Source: Lentisphaeria bacterium UBA7640
GTDB lineage: Bacteria > Verrucomicrobiota > Lentisphaeria > Victivallales > Victivallaceae
DNA: 48,146 bases
Assembly (NCBI GenBank): GCA_002483765.1
Contig: DLIO01000038.1
Location: 1 to 48,146 of the forward strand
Direction of reading: 5' to 3'
A program made the position numbers and the translations under genes. Of the stretch, positions 26,128 to 34,463 are shown in pieces; the stretch's first letter is position 1; every line of letters starts with the position of its first letter. The notes under the pieces are model-generated. The model was given only the letters and a program-made list of their open reading frames with translations. It made no database searches and was not told the DNA's origin.

Positions 26128-26946
26128 ATGGAATTTATAAATATTGCGGATCAGGTTTTTATCGGTAAGAAGTTGACGCTGATTGGTGGGCCGTGTATGG
26201 CCGAAAGTATGGAGGTTTGCCGTGAAACCGCGGTGTATTTGAAAGAGTTATGCGCGGAATTGGATATTCAATATATTTTTAAAGCTTCATTTGATAAGGC
26301 GAATCGTTCGAGCGGCAGTTCAGTGCGCGGGCCAGGGATGAAAAAGGGTTTGGCGATGTTAGCTGAAATTAGAGATTCATTACAACTGCCAGTTTTGACT
26401 GATATTCATGAAACCATTGAAGTTGACCCCGTGGCGGAAGTGGTTGATGTTCTGCAAATCCCTGCTTTTCTATGTCGCCAGACCGATCTGTTGATTGCGG
26501 CTGGCGAGAGTGGCAAAGTAGTTAATGTGAAGAAAGGGCAGTTCATGGCCCCTGAAGATATGAAGGGAGCGGTCGAAAAAGTGCGTTCGACTGGGAATAA
26601 CAGAGTTATGTTGACGGAACGCGGAACTACGTTCGGTTATCACAATTTAGTGGTCGATATGCGTTCTTTAGCAGTGATGCGTGAACTTGGGGTGCCAGTG
26701 GTATTTGATGCGACGCATTCAGTGCAATTGCCGGGAGGGCAGGGCAATGTTTCAGGTGGACAACGGCAATTTATTGCTCCGCTGGCGCGCGCGGCGGCGG
26801 CGGTGGGTATTGATGTGTTATTTGCTGAGGTTCATCCGAATCCAGATATGGCGTTGTCGGACGGTCCCAATTCATTAAGTTTTGAAGAAGCCAGAACAGT
26901 GTTAAAGGAGGTTAAAGCAATTTATGAACTCAATCGCTCAAGATAA
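26128..26946 (+). CDS. kdsA: 3-deoxy-8-phosphooctulonate (KDO-8-P) synthase
   Basis: 272 residues, normal length. It condenses phosphoenolpyruvate with arabinose-5-phosphate to KDO-8-phosphate, the first step to the inner-core sugar of LPS, in the cytoplasm. Hallmarks are GGPCMAESME near the N-terminus, FKASFDKANRSS, LTDIHE, DVLQIPAFLCRQTDLL, NVKKGQFMAPEDM and the C-terminal FDATHSVQLPG and FAEVHPNPDMALSDGPN. A Shine-Dalgarno-like GAGAGGG precedes the ATG. It overlaps kdsC by 23 bp, so the two consecutive KDO enzymes are translationally linked. Confidence 0.96.
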   Translation: MEFINIADQVFIGKKLTLIGGPCMAESMEVCRETAVYLKELCAELDIQYIFKASFDKANRSSGSSVRGPGMKKGLAMLAEIRDSLQLPVLTDIHETIEVDPVAEVVDVLQIPAFLCRQTDLLIAAGESGKVVNVKKGQFMAPEDMKGAVEKVRSTGNNRVMLTERGTTFGYHNLVVDMRSLAVMRELGVPVVFDATHSVQLPGGQGNVSGGQRQFIAPLARAAAAVGIDVLFAEVHPNPDMALSDGPNSLSFEEARTVLKEVKAIYELNRSR

Positions 26947-27448
26947 AATTGACAAAATAAAAGCAGTAGTGTTGGATATTGACGGAGTATTGACTGATGG
27001 CAAACTCGGTTACAGCGCGGCTGACGAAATTAAATTCTTTAATGTTTTAGACGGACACGGCATTAAAATGGCACAGCGTTCCGGATTGTTGGTCGGAGTG
27101 TTGTCTGGTAGGAAATGTGTGGCCAATCGCAAAAGGGCCGAAGAGTTGGGACTGTCGTTTTTCTACGAGGGGTCTAAAGATAAAAAAGCAACTTTTTCAC
27201 AACTATTGCAGGAACATAATTTGACTGGCGAGGAGTGTTTGTGTATCGGTGACGATATAGTCGACATTCCGATGTTACGGAGCGCTGGAATCGGGGTCAC
27301 GGTGGCGGATGCTTTGGAATATATGAGTTTGTATTGTGATTTTAGAACAGTCCGTGGCGGCGGTTGTGGCGCGGTTCGTGAAGTTTTGGATTGGTTATTA
27401 CAACGGCAGGGAAAATGGGAAAAATTAATGGAGAGGTATGTACGTTAA
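26924..27448 (+). CDS. kdsC: KDO-8-phosphate phosphatase KdsC (HAD superfamily)
   Basis: 174 residues. HAD motif I is VLDIDGVLTDGKL (nucleophile Asp18, Asp20); motif II/III follow in GVLSGRKC and the C-terminal CIGDDIVDIPML with the metal-binding Asp pair. The lack of a large cap domain and the DIDGVLTDG motif are typical of the tetrameric KdsC type. It removes phosphate from the KdsA product. AGGAGG (26906-26911) lies inside the kdsA 3' end. The stop codon overlaps the ATG of the next gene (TAATG). Confidence 0.94.
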   Translation: MNSIAQDKIDKIKAVVLDIDGVLTDGKLGYSAADEIKFFNVLDGHGIKMAQRSGLLVGVLSGRKCVANRKRAEELGLSFFYEGSKDKKATFSQLLQEHNLTGEECLCIGDDIVDIPMLRSAGIGVTVADALEYMSLYCDFRTVRGGGCGAVREVLDWLLQRQGKWEKLMERYVR

Positions 27449-29997
27449 TGATAATGAAGATTATAATATTGGTATTCTCTTTCTCATTACTTAATTTGGT
27501 AGCGCAGAATAATTCTGACAGCATGAAAAATTTAAAAACTTTTGAAGCACGCTTGCCAATTTACAAGGACGGCCGACTCCAGGTTTTTGTTTATGGTCGG
27601 GAGATGAAGCGTGAGGGCAATATAGTGGACGTGAAAGATCCGATTATTGATATAATTCGCGCGGGGGCGGACATTGATAGCATTATCTATATTGAAAAGT
27701 TAGCGATGTATCCTCTTGACACTAGTTTGAAAGATATTCTTTTATATTGGGCGGATATTTCGCATAGCGAGGGCGTTATTTCGTCAACCCACGCGACTAT
27801 CAATAGTGATGCGCAAATCGGCTATGGTAGTGAAAAGGTTTTTTTCCGTTCACCAATGCTTGATTTGAACGGGGTCGGTTTCCACACAGATTTTGTTAAA
27901 CGCACTTTGCTAGTGAAAAATGATGTTCATATCAGAATTCGGTCGGCTAGCGTTAATCCTGAAAAAAATGACGACAAGAATACTGATCAGCAGATGAAGG
28001 CTTATGGCGATAACATGTTTGTTGATTTTGGTAAAGAGATGGTAACTCTAGAGGGTAATGTTAGAATTGACGACAATAAATTTACTATCACCTGCCATCG
28101 CGTCGAACTGTTTTTTAAAGATAAAACTCCAGCTGAAGTCGCAGATCAAAACATACCAAAAGAAACCGGAAAACCAGAGTCCAATCCGTTGAATGACAGT
28201 TTAGGCGGTAGTTTGGGAGGCGGTAACCGAACAATTTCTAAAGCGATCTGTAGCGGCAATGTTCAAGTTAACAAGAATTTAACAGAAGATGAACTCAAAA
28301 AAGGAGCTCAGCACGCAAAGGCCGATGAGATGGTTTATGATGTTGAAAAATCAGAGATCGTTTTGAGCGGAGGCGAACCGGTAATTTATCGTGGTAAAGA
28401 TCAGTTGGCAGCCAAAGAAATTACGATTTGGCGCGACAGTATGCGCCTACAAGGGCGTGATAACTGTAAAGTAACCATACAACGCGAGGATAAAGAGCAA
28501 AAACCATTAGCACCAGCTGTAATTAAATCTGATTTTATGGACATGAACCTTGCGGAAAATGTCGGCGATTTCGTCGGTCGGGTCCGTTTAAATGATCAGG
28601 AAGTCAAGTTGGATTGCGATAAAATGCAACTGCATTTTATGGACACTGAGAAAGTTACTGCTCCTCAAAAAACAGCACCTACTGATTCTGATCAAGGAGG
28701 CTTGGGTGGCTTGGGCGGTTTTGATAGCTTGGGTGGCGGCAAACAGATGTCGCGAATATTGTGTACTGGCAATGTTATCGTCATTAGCGAGGGAGAATTA
28801 AACGAACAAGGCGAACAGAAACCTGAAGTGCGTGCTACGGCTGGAAGGCTTGATTACGACACCCTCAAAAGCGTTGTACAGTTAATCAACGACCAGCCAC
28901 TGATTAAACGTGGGAGCGAATATGTGAGCGGCGATAAGATTACGATTTGGACTAAAAAGCAACGAATGGTAGTAGAACACAATGCCAAATTAAAAAAGAT
29001 TGCCGATGAGACAGTTGGCGAAAAGAAAACAGACGCAAGTAATTCTGTTGTTACGGCCGACCATTTTGATTTAGATTATGGCAAAGGCGAACTATTGTTT
29101 ACCGGACGCACTAAAGTTCGCGACCAGAAACTTAATTTAGATTGTCGCGAGATGACTATTTTCATGGCTGAAAAACATGACACCTCGAGTAAGAAATCGA
29201 AAGATAATGACCAAAGTGCTGGAATGGGTAGTTTGGATTCGTTCGATGTATCTACCGGTGGTGACAAGGTCAATAAAGTTGTTTGCAGGGACGAAGTTTA
29301 TATCGATGATAAAAAAGGAGAACTTTGGAGCGATCTTGTGACGCTGATGTTTGAACCAAAACCACCAGATGCAGAAAAACGTCTAAGTGATCGTGGGATT
29401 GCGGCATTCGGCAAAAGCGAATTGGTGCGAATAATGGGCGATGGTAATGTCCGCTTCGTCGGCAAAGAGCAACCCAAGGAGACAAACAATGCAAACGAAA
29501 AACCGGGCTTACTAAACCCACAGACTAAATTATTTGCGGATCGTTCAGATATGGAATTCAAGAAAAACTATGGATTTCTCGACGGCAATGTTAAAATGAT
29601 TAATCAAGACAGTGGGTTGCAATGCGAATTTATGGAGTTTTTCCTGCAAGATGTTGAGGGGGAACTGCCTCCTAGGCGACCAGAAGATGAAGAGGATGTA
29701 GTGTCTAATCGCATTAGTCTTGGTCACGGGAAAGAGTTGAAGAAAGTGATTGCCCATCGCGATGTTCGCTTGGTGCGGGTAACTCCGAAGGAACGTATGG
29801 CCGCAACTGGCAATCGTGCAGTTTATACGGTTGCGCGTGAACAGATGGTGTTGACTGGCACACCTCAAAAACGTGCGACATTGCGCCGTAATAACATAAT
29901 TAGTGAACATGACTATGTTAACTACTGGCCGAATAAAGGATTATTAAGTGGTGGCTCCGGACTAGTAAAAGAGGGCGGAGTCGACGCTTCAGAATGA
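27448..29997 (+). CDS. lptA: LptC-LptA multidomain LPS-transport bridge protein
   Basis: 849 residues from the ATG at 27448, which overlaps the kdsC stop and has GGAGAGG upstream; a signal-like N-terminus follows (MKIIILVFSFSLLNLVAQ). Nucleotides 27535-27945 look like an LptC domain: ARLPIYKDGRLQVFVYGR, later GVGFHTDFVKRTLLVKNDVHI. Several OstA/LptA-like beta-jellyroll repeats follow, each of the form 'gxVxixdxxxxlxCdxmxxxf' (LEGNVRIDDNKFTITCHRV, FVGRVRLNDQEVKLDCDKM, FTGRTKVRDQKLNLDCREM, LDGNVKMINQDSGLQCEFM). Gly-rich inserts (SLGGSLGGG, GGLGGLGGFDSLGGG) interrupt the first repeats at equivalent places. E. coli LptA is about 185 residues and oligomerises; here the units appear covalently joined, with LptC at the N-terminus. 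It would carry LPS across the periplasm, fed by LptB next door. Confidence 0.8.
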   Translation: MIMKIIILVFSFSLLNLVAQNNSDSMKNLKTFEARLPIYKDGRLQVFVYGREMKREGNIVDVKDPIIDIIRAGADIDSIIYIEKLAMYPLDTSLKDILLYWADISHSEGVISSTHATINSDAQIGYGSEKVFFRSPMLDLNGVGFHTDFVKRTLLVKNDVHIRIRSASVNPEKNDDKNTDQQMKAYGDNMFVDFGKEMVTLEGNVRIDDNKFTITCHRVELFFKDKTPAEVADQNIPKETGKPESNPLNDSLGGSLGGGNRTISKAICSGNVQVNKNLTEDELKKGAQHAKADEMVYDVEKSEIVLSGGEPVIYRGKDQLAAKEITIWRDSMRLQGRDNCKVTIQREDKEQKPLAPAVIKSDFMDMNLAENVGDFVGRVRLNDQEVKLDCDKMQLHFMDTEKVTAPQKTAPTDSDQGGLGGLGGFDSLGGGKQMSRILCTGNVIVISEGELNEQGEQKPEVRATAGRLDYDTLKSVVQLINDQPLIKRGSEYVSGDKITIWTKKQRMVVEHNAKLKKIADETVGEKKTDASNSVVTADHFDLDYGKGELLFTGRTKVRDQKLNLDCREMTIFMAEKHDTSSKKSKDNDQSAGMGSLDSFDVSTGGDKVNKVVCRDEVYIDDKKGELWSDLVTLMFEPKPPDAEKRLSDRGIAAFGKSELVRIMGDGNVRFVGKEQPKETNNANEKPGLLNPQTKLFADRSDMEFKKNYGFLDGNVKMINQDSGLQCEFMEFFLQDVEGELPPRRPEDEEDVVSNRISLGHGKELKKVIAHRDVRLVRVTPKERMAATGNRAVYTVAREQMVLTGTPQKRATLRRNNIISEHDYVNYWPNKGLLSGGSGLVKEGGVDASE

Positions 29998-30083
29998 ACA
30001 TAAAAAAGAACGAGTTCAAGCTTGAAGAAGATTTTTTTTATGATAGTGTTTATTAAAGAAACATCACAGCTAACGGGAGCGTT

Positions 30084-30809
30084 ATGGAATATCTGGTAAA
30101 AGCTGAAAAATTAGTGAAGGCTTATCATGGACGGCGAGTCGTCAATGAAGTCTCCATGCATGTAGCTAAAGGTGAAATCGTTGGCTTACTCGGACCCAAT
30201 GGAGCAGGCAAAACCACAAGTTTTTATATGATAATGGGTTTGATTCGTCCGGATGGTGGAAAGATTTGGTTTAGAAATCATGATGTTACTCATGCGCCGA
30301 TGTATAAAAGAGCACGCATGGGGATGGGATATTTGGCTCAGGAACCATCGATTTTCCGTAAACTTACGGTCGAACAAAATATTATGGCAATTTTAGAAAC
30401 GCTGGATATCAGCTACAGTGAACGCAAAAAGCGTTTAGGCAAATTGTTGGATGAACTGGATCTGACGCGATTATCGAAGCAAAAAGCGATGACTTTGAGT
30501 GGAGGCGAACGTCGTCGTCTTGAAATTACTCGAGCGATGGTCACCAATCCATCATTTATTTTGCTCGACGAACCATTTAGCGGAGTAGATCCGTTGGCTG
30601 TTTATGATGTTCAGCAGATCGTTATCCGTTTAAAGGAGATGAATTTAGGGATTTTGATTACCGATCATAATGTTCGAGAAACCCTTTCAGTGGTGGATCG
30701 GGCTTATATTATGACTCAGGGACAAATTATGCTTGAAGGCTCCAGTAGTTTTTTGGCTAATGACGAAAAAGCTAAAGAGGTCTATTTAGGGCCGCAATTT
30801 ACCATGTAA
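30084..30809 (+). CDS. lptB: LPS export ABC transporter ATP-binding protein LptB
   Basis: 241 residues, the usual length. Walker A GPNGAGKTTS (37-46), the LptB-type MGYLAQEPSIFRKLTVEQNI Q-loop region, signature LSGGERRR (138-145), Walker B with DEPFSGVDP (162-170) and H-loop ITDHNVRETL. LptB powers extraction of LPS from the inner membrane with LptF/LptG (not in this window). Its position directly after the LptC/LptA protein supports the assignment of both. The 86-bp gap before it contains a short dyad (TTCAAGCTTGAA) followed by a T-run, a weak possible terminator. Confidence 0.95.
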   Translation: MEYLVKAEKLVKAYHGRRVVNEVSMHVAKGEIVGLLGPNGAGKTTSFYMIMGLIRPDGGKIWFRNHDVTHAPMYKRARMGMGYLAQEPSIFRKLTVEQNIMAILETLDISYSERKKRLGKLLDELDLTRLSKQKAMTLSGGERRRLEITRAMVTNPSFILLDEPFSGVDPLAVYDVQQIVIRLKEMNLGILITDHNVRETLSVVDRAYIMTQGQIMLEGSSSFLANDEKAKEVYLGPQFTM

Positions 30810-30895
30810 TTAACCGTAACAACAGCGGATCGTTACTGAAGGCAAAGGCTTTTAGTTGCGATTTGCAAGATAGTAAACCATAAGGAGAAAGGGCT

Positions 30896-31237
30896 ATGCA
30901 AATTATTATAAGTGGAAAGAACCTGACCGTAAACGATGCACTGAAGGCTCGTATTGAAAAAAAACTTGGTGCTGCACTTGATCACCCAAACTTGAAGGTG
31001 ACTAGCGCGCGCGTGGTTTTAGAGGTTGAGAAAATCCGTAATATTGCGGAAATCAACGTTAACTTGAAAAACAATTTTTTTGAGAACAAGGCAGAATCAC
31101 TGGTCAACATGTCCGAAGCCATTGATGAAGCAGTCAAAAAGATTGAGATTCAAGTCAAGAAGTTGATCAATAAAGTACAAGACCACGGACAACGTGTTCC
31201 ATTGCGCGACATCATTACCGATGAGCCGGAAGCATAA
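30896..31237 (+). CDS. hpf: Ribosome hibernation promoting factor (short HPF/YfiA type)
   Basis: 113 residues. Opens MQIIISGKNLTVNDALKARIEKKL and continues with the betalphabeta fold of the HPF/RaiA family; the basic helix with KKIEIQVKKLINKV is typical. It lacks the long dimerisation tail of long HPF. It binds the 30S subunit in stationary phase and stabilises inactive ribosomes. In Proteobacteria hpf also follows lptB, usually with rpoN between; here rpoN is absent and the genes are 86 bp apart. AAGGAG (30883-30888) precedes the ATG. Confidence 0.9.
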   Translation: MQIIISGKNLTVNDALKARIEKKLGAALDHPNLKVTSARVVLEVEKIRNIAEINVNLKNNFFENKAESLVNMSEAIDEAVKKIEIQVKKLINKVQDHGQRVPLRDIITDEPEA

Positions 31238-31261
31238 TTGGAAGCAGGAAAATTATTTATA

Positions 31262-31294
31262 AACTTCGCGCGCGCATTATGCGCGCGTGAAGTT
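31262..31294. repeat. GC-alternating palindrome, copy 4 (AACTT flanks)
   Basis: 33 bp: AACTTCGCGCGCGCAT, central T, then ATGCGCGCGTGAAGTT. The outer arms differ from other copies (AACTT/AAGTT instead of AATT) yet remain complementary, so pairing has been conserved while sequence changed. It lies 24 bp after hpf and ends 15 bp before the ricT ATG, where it would lie in the 5' leader. Confidence 0.85.
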
Positions 31295-31309
31295 ATAAGA
31301 GTCTGATTT

Positions 31310-32146
31310 ATGGAATTGTTTTATTTAATACAACTGGATAATGGCAGTCGTTATTTAACGACTGGTTCAAACGAACTTGCACTTAAATGCAATGACTGGT
31401 GTGTGGTTCGTAAGGATTTTTACCAAGACTACGGACAAGTTATTAGGATTAAAAATTCTAGTAAAGAGGATCCAAAGTCACTGCCAAGCATAATGCGCAA
31501 GGCTACTGTCCACGATAAAGGTGTTGCTAATGAGAACCTCATGCGTGGTAAGTCGGCATTACGCACTACTGAAAAGTCAGTTGAGCGGTTGAATTTGCCA
31601 ATGAACCTTTTAAATGCACATTATTCATTTGATGGTAAATTGATATTGATTCAATTCACCGCTGAAGAACGGGTTGATTTTCGTGAATTAGTCAAAGAGT
31701 TGATGCAAATTTTCAATACTCGTATTGAGTTACGACAAATTGGAGTGCGTGATGAAACGGCACTTTGTGGTGGCATCGGAATATGTGGACAAGAATTATG
31801 CTGCAGAAGATTTTTAACTGAATTTGCATCAATTAACGTGCGTATGGCTAAAGAACAAGATCTATCGCTGACTCCTGCAACGATTTCCGGTTCATGTGGA
31901 AGGCTTAAATGTTGTCTAAAATATGAACATGACGGTTATTTGGAGCTCGAAAAAGGGATGCCGCGACGTGGTGAATTATGTGAGTGTAGTGAGGGTAGGG
32001 GACGGGTAATTGATCGTAACTTATTGACCCAGAAATTGACCTTGCAATTAGAATCTGGTAAAAATATGATTTTCTGCCGTGATGAAGTTACAAGCAAAAC
32101 AGCCAGCAAACGTTCAAGAGGAGAAGATGCAAACACAAATTCATAA
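31310..32146 (+). CDS. ricT: PSP1-domain protein RicT (YaaT) homolog
   Basis: 278 residues. The PSP1 core carries the diagnostic Cys-rich segment CGGIGICGQELCCRRF and GSCGRLKCCLKYEHDGY, with a later GELCECSEGRGRVID turn. In Bacillus, RicT with RicA and RicF binds [4Fe-4S] clusters and affects RNase Y processing; homologs occur in many phyla, where the role is less clear. No other Ric gene is nearby. No strong Shine-Dalgarno is visible; the region just upstream is occupied by the palindrome. Confidence 0.85.
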   Translation: MELFYLIQLDNGSRYLTTGSNELALKCNDWCVVRKDFYQDYGQVIRIKNSSKEDPKSLPSIMRKATVHDKGVANENLMRGKSALRTTEKSVERLNLPMNLLNAHYSFDGKLILIQFTAEERVDFRELVKELMQIFNTRIELRQIGVRDETALCGGIGICGQELCCRRFLTEFASINVRMAKEQDLSLTPATISGSCGRLKCCLKYEHDGYLELEKGMPRRGELCECSEGRGRVIDRNLLTQKLTLQLESGKNMIFCRDEVTSKTASKRSRGEDANTNS

Positions 32147-32193
32147 GCAGCGAGTTCGAAGAGACTCATTAGCTTGTAAACAACTGAGCAATT

Positions 32194-33126
32194 ATGATTT
32201 TGCCATCAGCATCAGAAATTAAGGATATTAGGCCAGACGACATTGAAACTCTGGCGAAACTTGATGCCAGCGGCCTTATTGTCGCGCCAATGGAGAATTT
32301 CTCTGATTATCTTATCCGTATTGAAGGGGTAATGAGTTTTACCGAAAAAGTCACTACAGAATTAGATAAATCTGGGCATTTTGAGCTTGATGAGAAAATT
32401 GTTTTACCTGCCGAAAATCTTATTCCTGAATCAATTATTGAGGAAGCCGCTGGGATTACCGTGCCGTTATATGAAATTACGGTATGCTGGGTTCCCGGTT
32501 TCTTTCTCTCGCAGAGTCTGGGAATACTCTGGGGAGGTTGTTCCTATACTGATAATGAAAACAATTTAAATCTCTTCTTAGTCAGAAGTTCTTTCGCTAC
32601 TCGCAAAAAATGGTTTGTTTATCGTCGAGACGAGTTGATCTCGCATGAATTGTGTCATGCCGCTAGAGCTGTTTTGAATGATCATACTTACGAAGAATAT
32701 TTTGCTTATCAAACATCGCCCAAAAAAACGCGCCGCTATTTGGGTGGATGTTTCAGGACGCGATTCGATGCATTGTTCTTTTTATTACCCATAATGACAT
32801 TATTAGTAGCACAGATTTCTCTCACTATCATTGGGAGGAATATATTTCCAATTTGGCCTTTCTGGATTGCGAGTGGTATTTTCCCAGCATTTCTATTGAT
32901 TAGAAATCATTGCGAGCGCAGACGTATCCATCGCGCAGGTGCAAATCTTCGCAAAGCTGGTATTAGTCGAGTTAATGCGGTATTGTTTCGTTCACTAACC
33001 GCAGAAATTAAGCATTTTGCTAAATTAAAAGATTCGCAACAACTAATAAAATATATTAATGAACGAGTGGAGAGTGAACTGCGCTGGCGCATTATTCACT
33101 ATCGATTTATTGCTGATGGAGAGTGA
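32194..33126 (+). CDS. Membrane protein with HELCH metalloprotease-like motif, unknown family
   Basis: 310 residues. A soluble N-terminal part (1-145) leads to DELISHELCHAAR (about 147-159), which contains HELCH, the HExxH zinc-binding pattern with a hydrophobic run before it; EEYFAYQTSP shortly after could supply a third ligand Glu. Two hydrophobic segments follow (about 192-212, FFLLPIMTLLVAQISLTIIG, and about 217-236, IWPFWIASGIFPAFLLI), then a basic C-terminal tail. A membrane-bound zinc peptidase is a reasonable inference, but I do not recognise the family. It is 47 bp after ricT and 3 bp before the NIF3-like gene, so it is probably in an operon with both. Confidence 0.6.
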   Translation: MILPSASEIKDIRPDDIETLAKLDASGLIVAPMENFSDYLIRIEGVMSFTEKVTTELDKSGHFELDEKIVLPAENLIPESIIEEAAGITVPLYEITVCWVPGFFLSQSLGILWGGCSYTDNENNLNLFLVRSSFATRKKWFVYRRDELISHELCHAARAVLNDHTYEEYFAYQTSPKKTRRYLGGCFRTRFDALFFLLPIMTLLVAQISLTIIGRNIFPIWPFWIASGIFPAFLLIRNHCERRRIHRAGANLRKAGISRVNAVLFRSLTAEIKHFAKLKDSQQLIKYINERVESELRWRIIHYRFIADGE

Positions 33127-33129
33127 AAA

Positions 33130-33894
33130 ATGATAAAAACACTGGAATTGACTGCATATTTAAATGATCTATTGCATTGTTCGGAGTTTGCTGGAGATGC
33201 TTCCAATAATGGATTGCAGGTTGAAGCATGTACAGAAGTAAAAAAAGTGGCTTTCGGAGTCGATGCGTCACTGGCGATGTTCGAGTCGGCAGTGGCAATC
33301 AATGCTGATTTAGTAGTAGTTCACCACGGCATCAGTTGGGGCGCCGAACCACGTCGGTTTAACGGTTGGACCGGAAAGCGCCTTGAAATCCTGTTTCGCA
33401 ACAGCATTTCACTTTATGCTGTCCATTTGCCATTAGATGCGCATCCAGTAATCGGGCATAATGCCCAGTTGGCAAAAATGATCGGACTAACCCAGTGTGA
33501 AATGTTTGGTCATTATGATGGTGTACAAATTGGCGTTCGCGGAATTTTGCCAGAACCGTGTACCCCAACAACGCTCAGTGCGATTTATGAGGAAAATTTA
33601 TCTTGCCAAGCAGGGATTTACGGAAATCCGCAAAAAGCGGTTCAACGTATTGGCTGTATTTCTGGCGGAGCCGGGCGTGAAGGTTTATCAGCAGCAATAG
33701 ACTGCGGGCTTGAAGTTTTAATCACCGGTGAAATGACCCATGATCTTTGGCACCAAGCAAAAGAAAACGCTATTACCGTTATTGCTTTGGGACATTATTG
33801 TTCTGAAAAACCGGGCATTATCTGTTTAGAGGAACTTTTGCGCGAACAATTCAATTTAAAAACTGAGTTTATTGATATTCCGACTGGACTTTAA
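33130..33894 (+). CDS. NIF3/YbgI-like dinuclear metal-centre protein
   Basis: 254 residues. The motifs NGLQVEA near the N-terminus, DLVVVHHGISWG (metal-binding His pair), YAVHLPLDAHP and C-terminal ALGHYCSEKPGI are those of the Nif3 family, which forms toroidal hexamers with a di-metal site. The molecular function is debated; it is sometimes named GTP cyclohydrolase I type 2 without firm proof. This is the short form without the inserted PII-like domain. GGAG of the preceding gene's end serves as its ribosome binding site. Confidence 0.9.
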   Translation: MIKTLELTAYLNDLLHCSEFAGDASNNGLQVEACTEVKKVAFGVDASLAMFESAVAINADLVVVHHGISWGAEPRRFNGWTGKRLEILFRNSISLYAVHLPLDAHPVIGHNAQLAKMIGLTQCEMFGHYDGVQIGVRGILPEPCTPTTLSAIYEENLSCQAGIYGNPQKAVQRIGCISGGAGREGLSAAIDCGLEVLITGEMTHDLWHQAKENAITVIALGHYCSEKPGIICLEELLREQFNLKTEFIDIPTGL

Positions 33895-33913
33895 AATAAC
33901 AGGAGATGTAGAT

Positions 33914-34324
33914 ATGAAATTTTTTTACAGTGTAATAACTGCTCTATTATTATGTTTTGCTTTGATATCTTGCCAAAGCGACAACACGCAGTTTAAAGAA
34001 CTTAATTCTGTAGAACGAGAGACCCTTGTGGATTTTATCCGGTACAATGTCGCTAAGAGGTTGACCGTCGAACAGCAACAAATATTAAATGAGTCTATAC
34101 CGATAGTGAAATTTAATTATGAGTCCAATAAAGAGGGTAAGGTTTACGTTTCCTGGACAATCCCTCAGGATTTAAGCGCTATGCAGAAATTGAGTGAAAA
34201 TCCCAATGTAATAGTTCCGATGACCACAATTAATGTGAGCGGCTACGGTGTATTAGATTCTCCGAAACGTATTATCTGGAATATCTCAGTAATTGAACAA
34301 ACCAGAGTTACTACTGGCGATTGA
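33914..34324 (+). CDS. Small lipoprotein, function unknown
   Basis: 136 residues. Lipoprotein signal MKFFYSVITALLLCFALISC with the lipobox LISC, so the mature protein begins at Cys20. AGGAG lies 8 nt before this ATG, which decides it over an upstream in-frame start at 33872 that would bury the signal. The mature part is about 117 residues of mixed alpha/beta character with no recognised domain. It lies 19 bp after the NIF3-like gene. Confidence 0.75.
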   Translation: MKFFYSVITALLLCFALISCQSDNTQFKELNSVERETLVDFIRYNVAKRLTVEQQQILNESIPIVKFNYESNKEGKVYVSWTIPQDLSAMQKLSENPNVIVPMTTINVSGYGVLDSPKRIIWNISVIEQTRVTTGD

Positions 34325-34463
34325 ATAAGTCCATGAAATGTAAAGCAGTCCTCAGATAATTTCTCAATAGAATGCGTTCTTCATAAATTATGCCAGTAAT
34401 AGCATAGCCAGCATCGATCTTTGAGACTAAGAGGTTATTGTTTTGAACTCTGGGTTTGAGAAT

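Noticed and set aside
27391..27447. Earlier start of the LptC/LptA protein
   Set aside because: It would begin inside kdsC and place 19 residues before the signal peptide; the ATG at 27448 has a ribosome binding site and overlaps the kdsC stop.
33872..33913. Upstream start of the small lipoprotein
   Set aside because: It would add 14 residues before the lipoprotein signal and overlap the NIF3-like gene; AGGAG precedes 33914.
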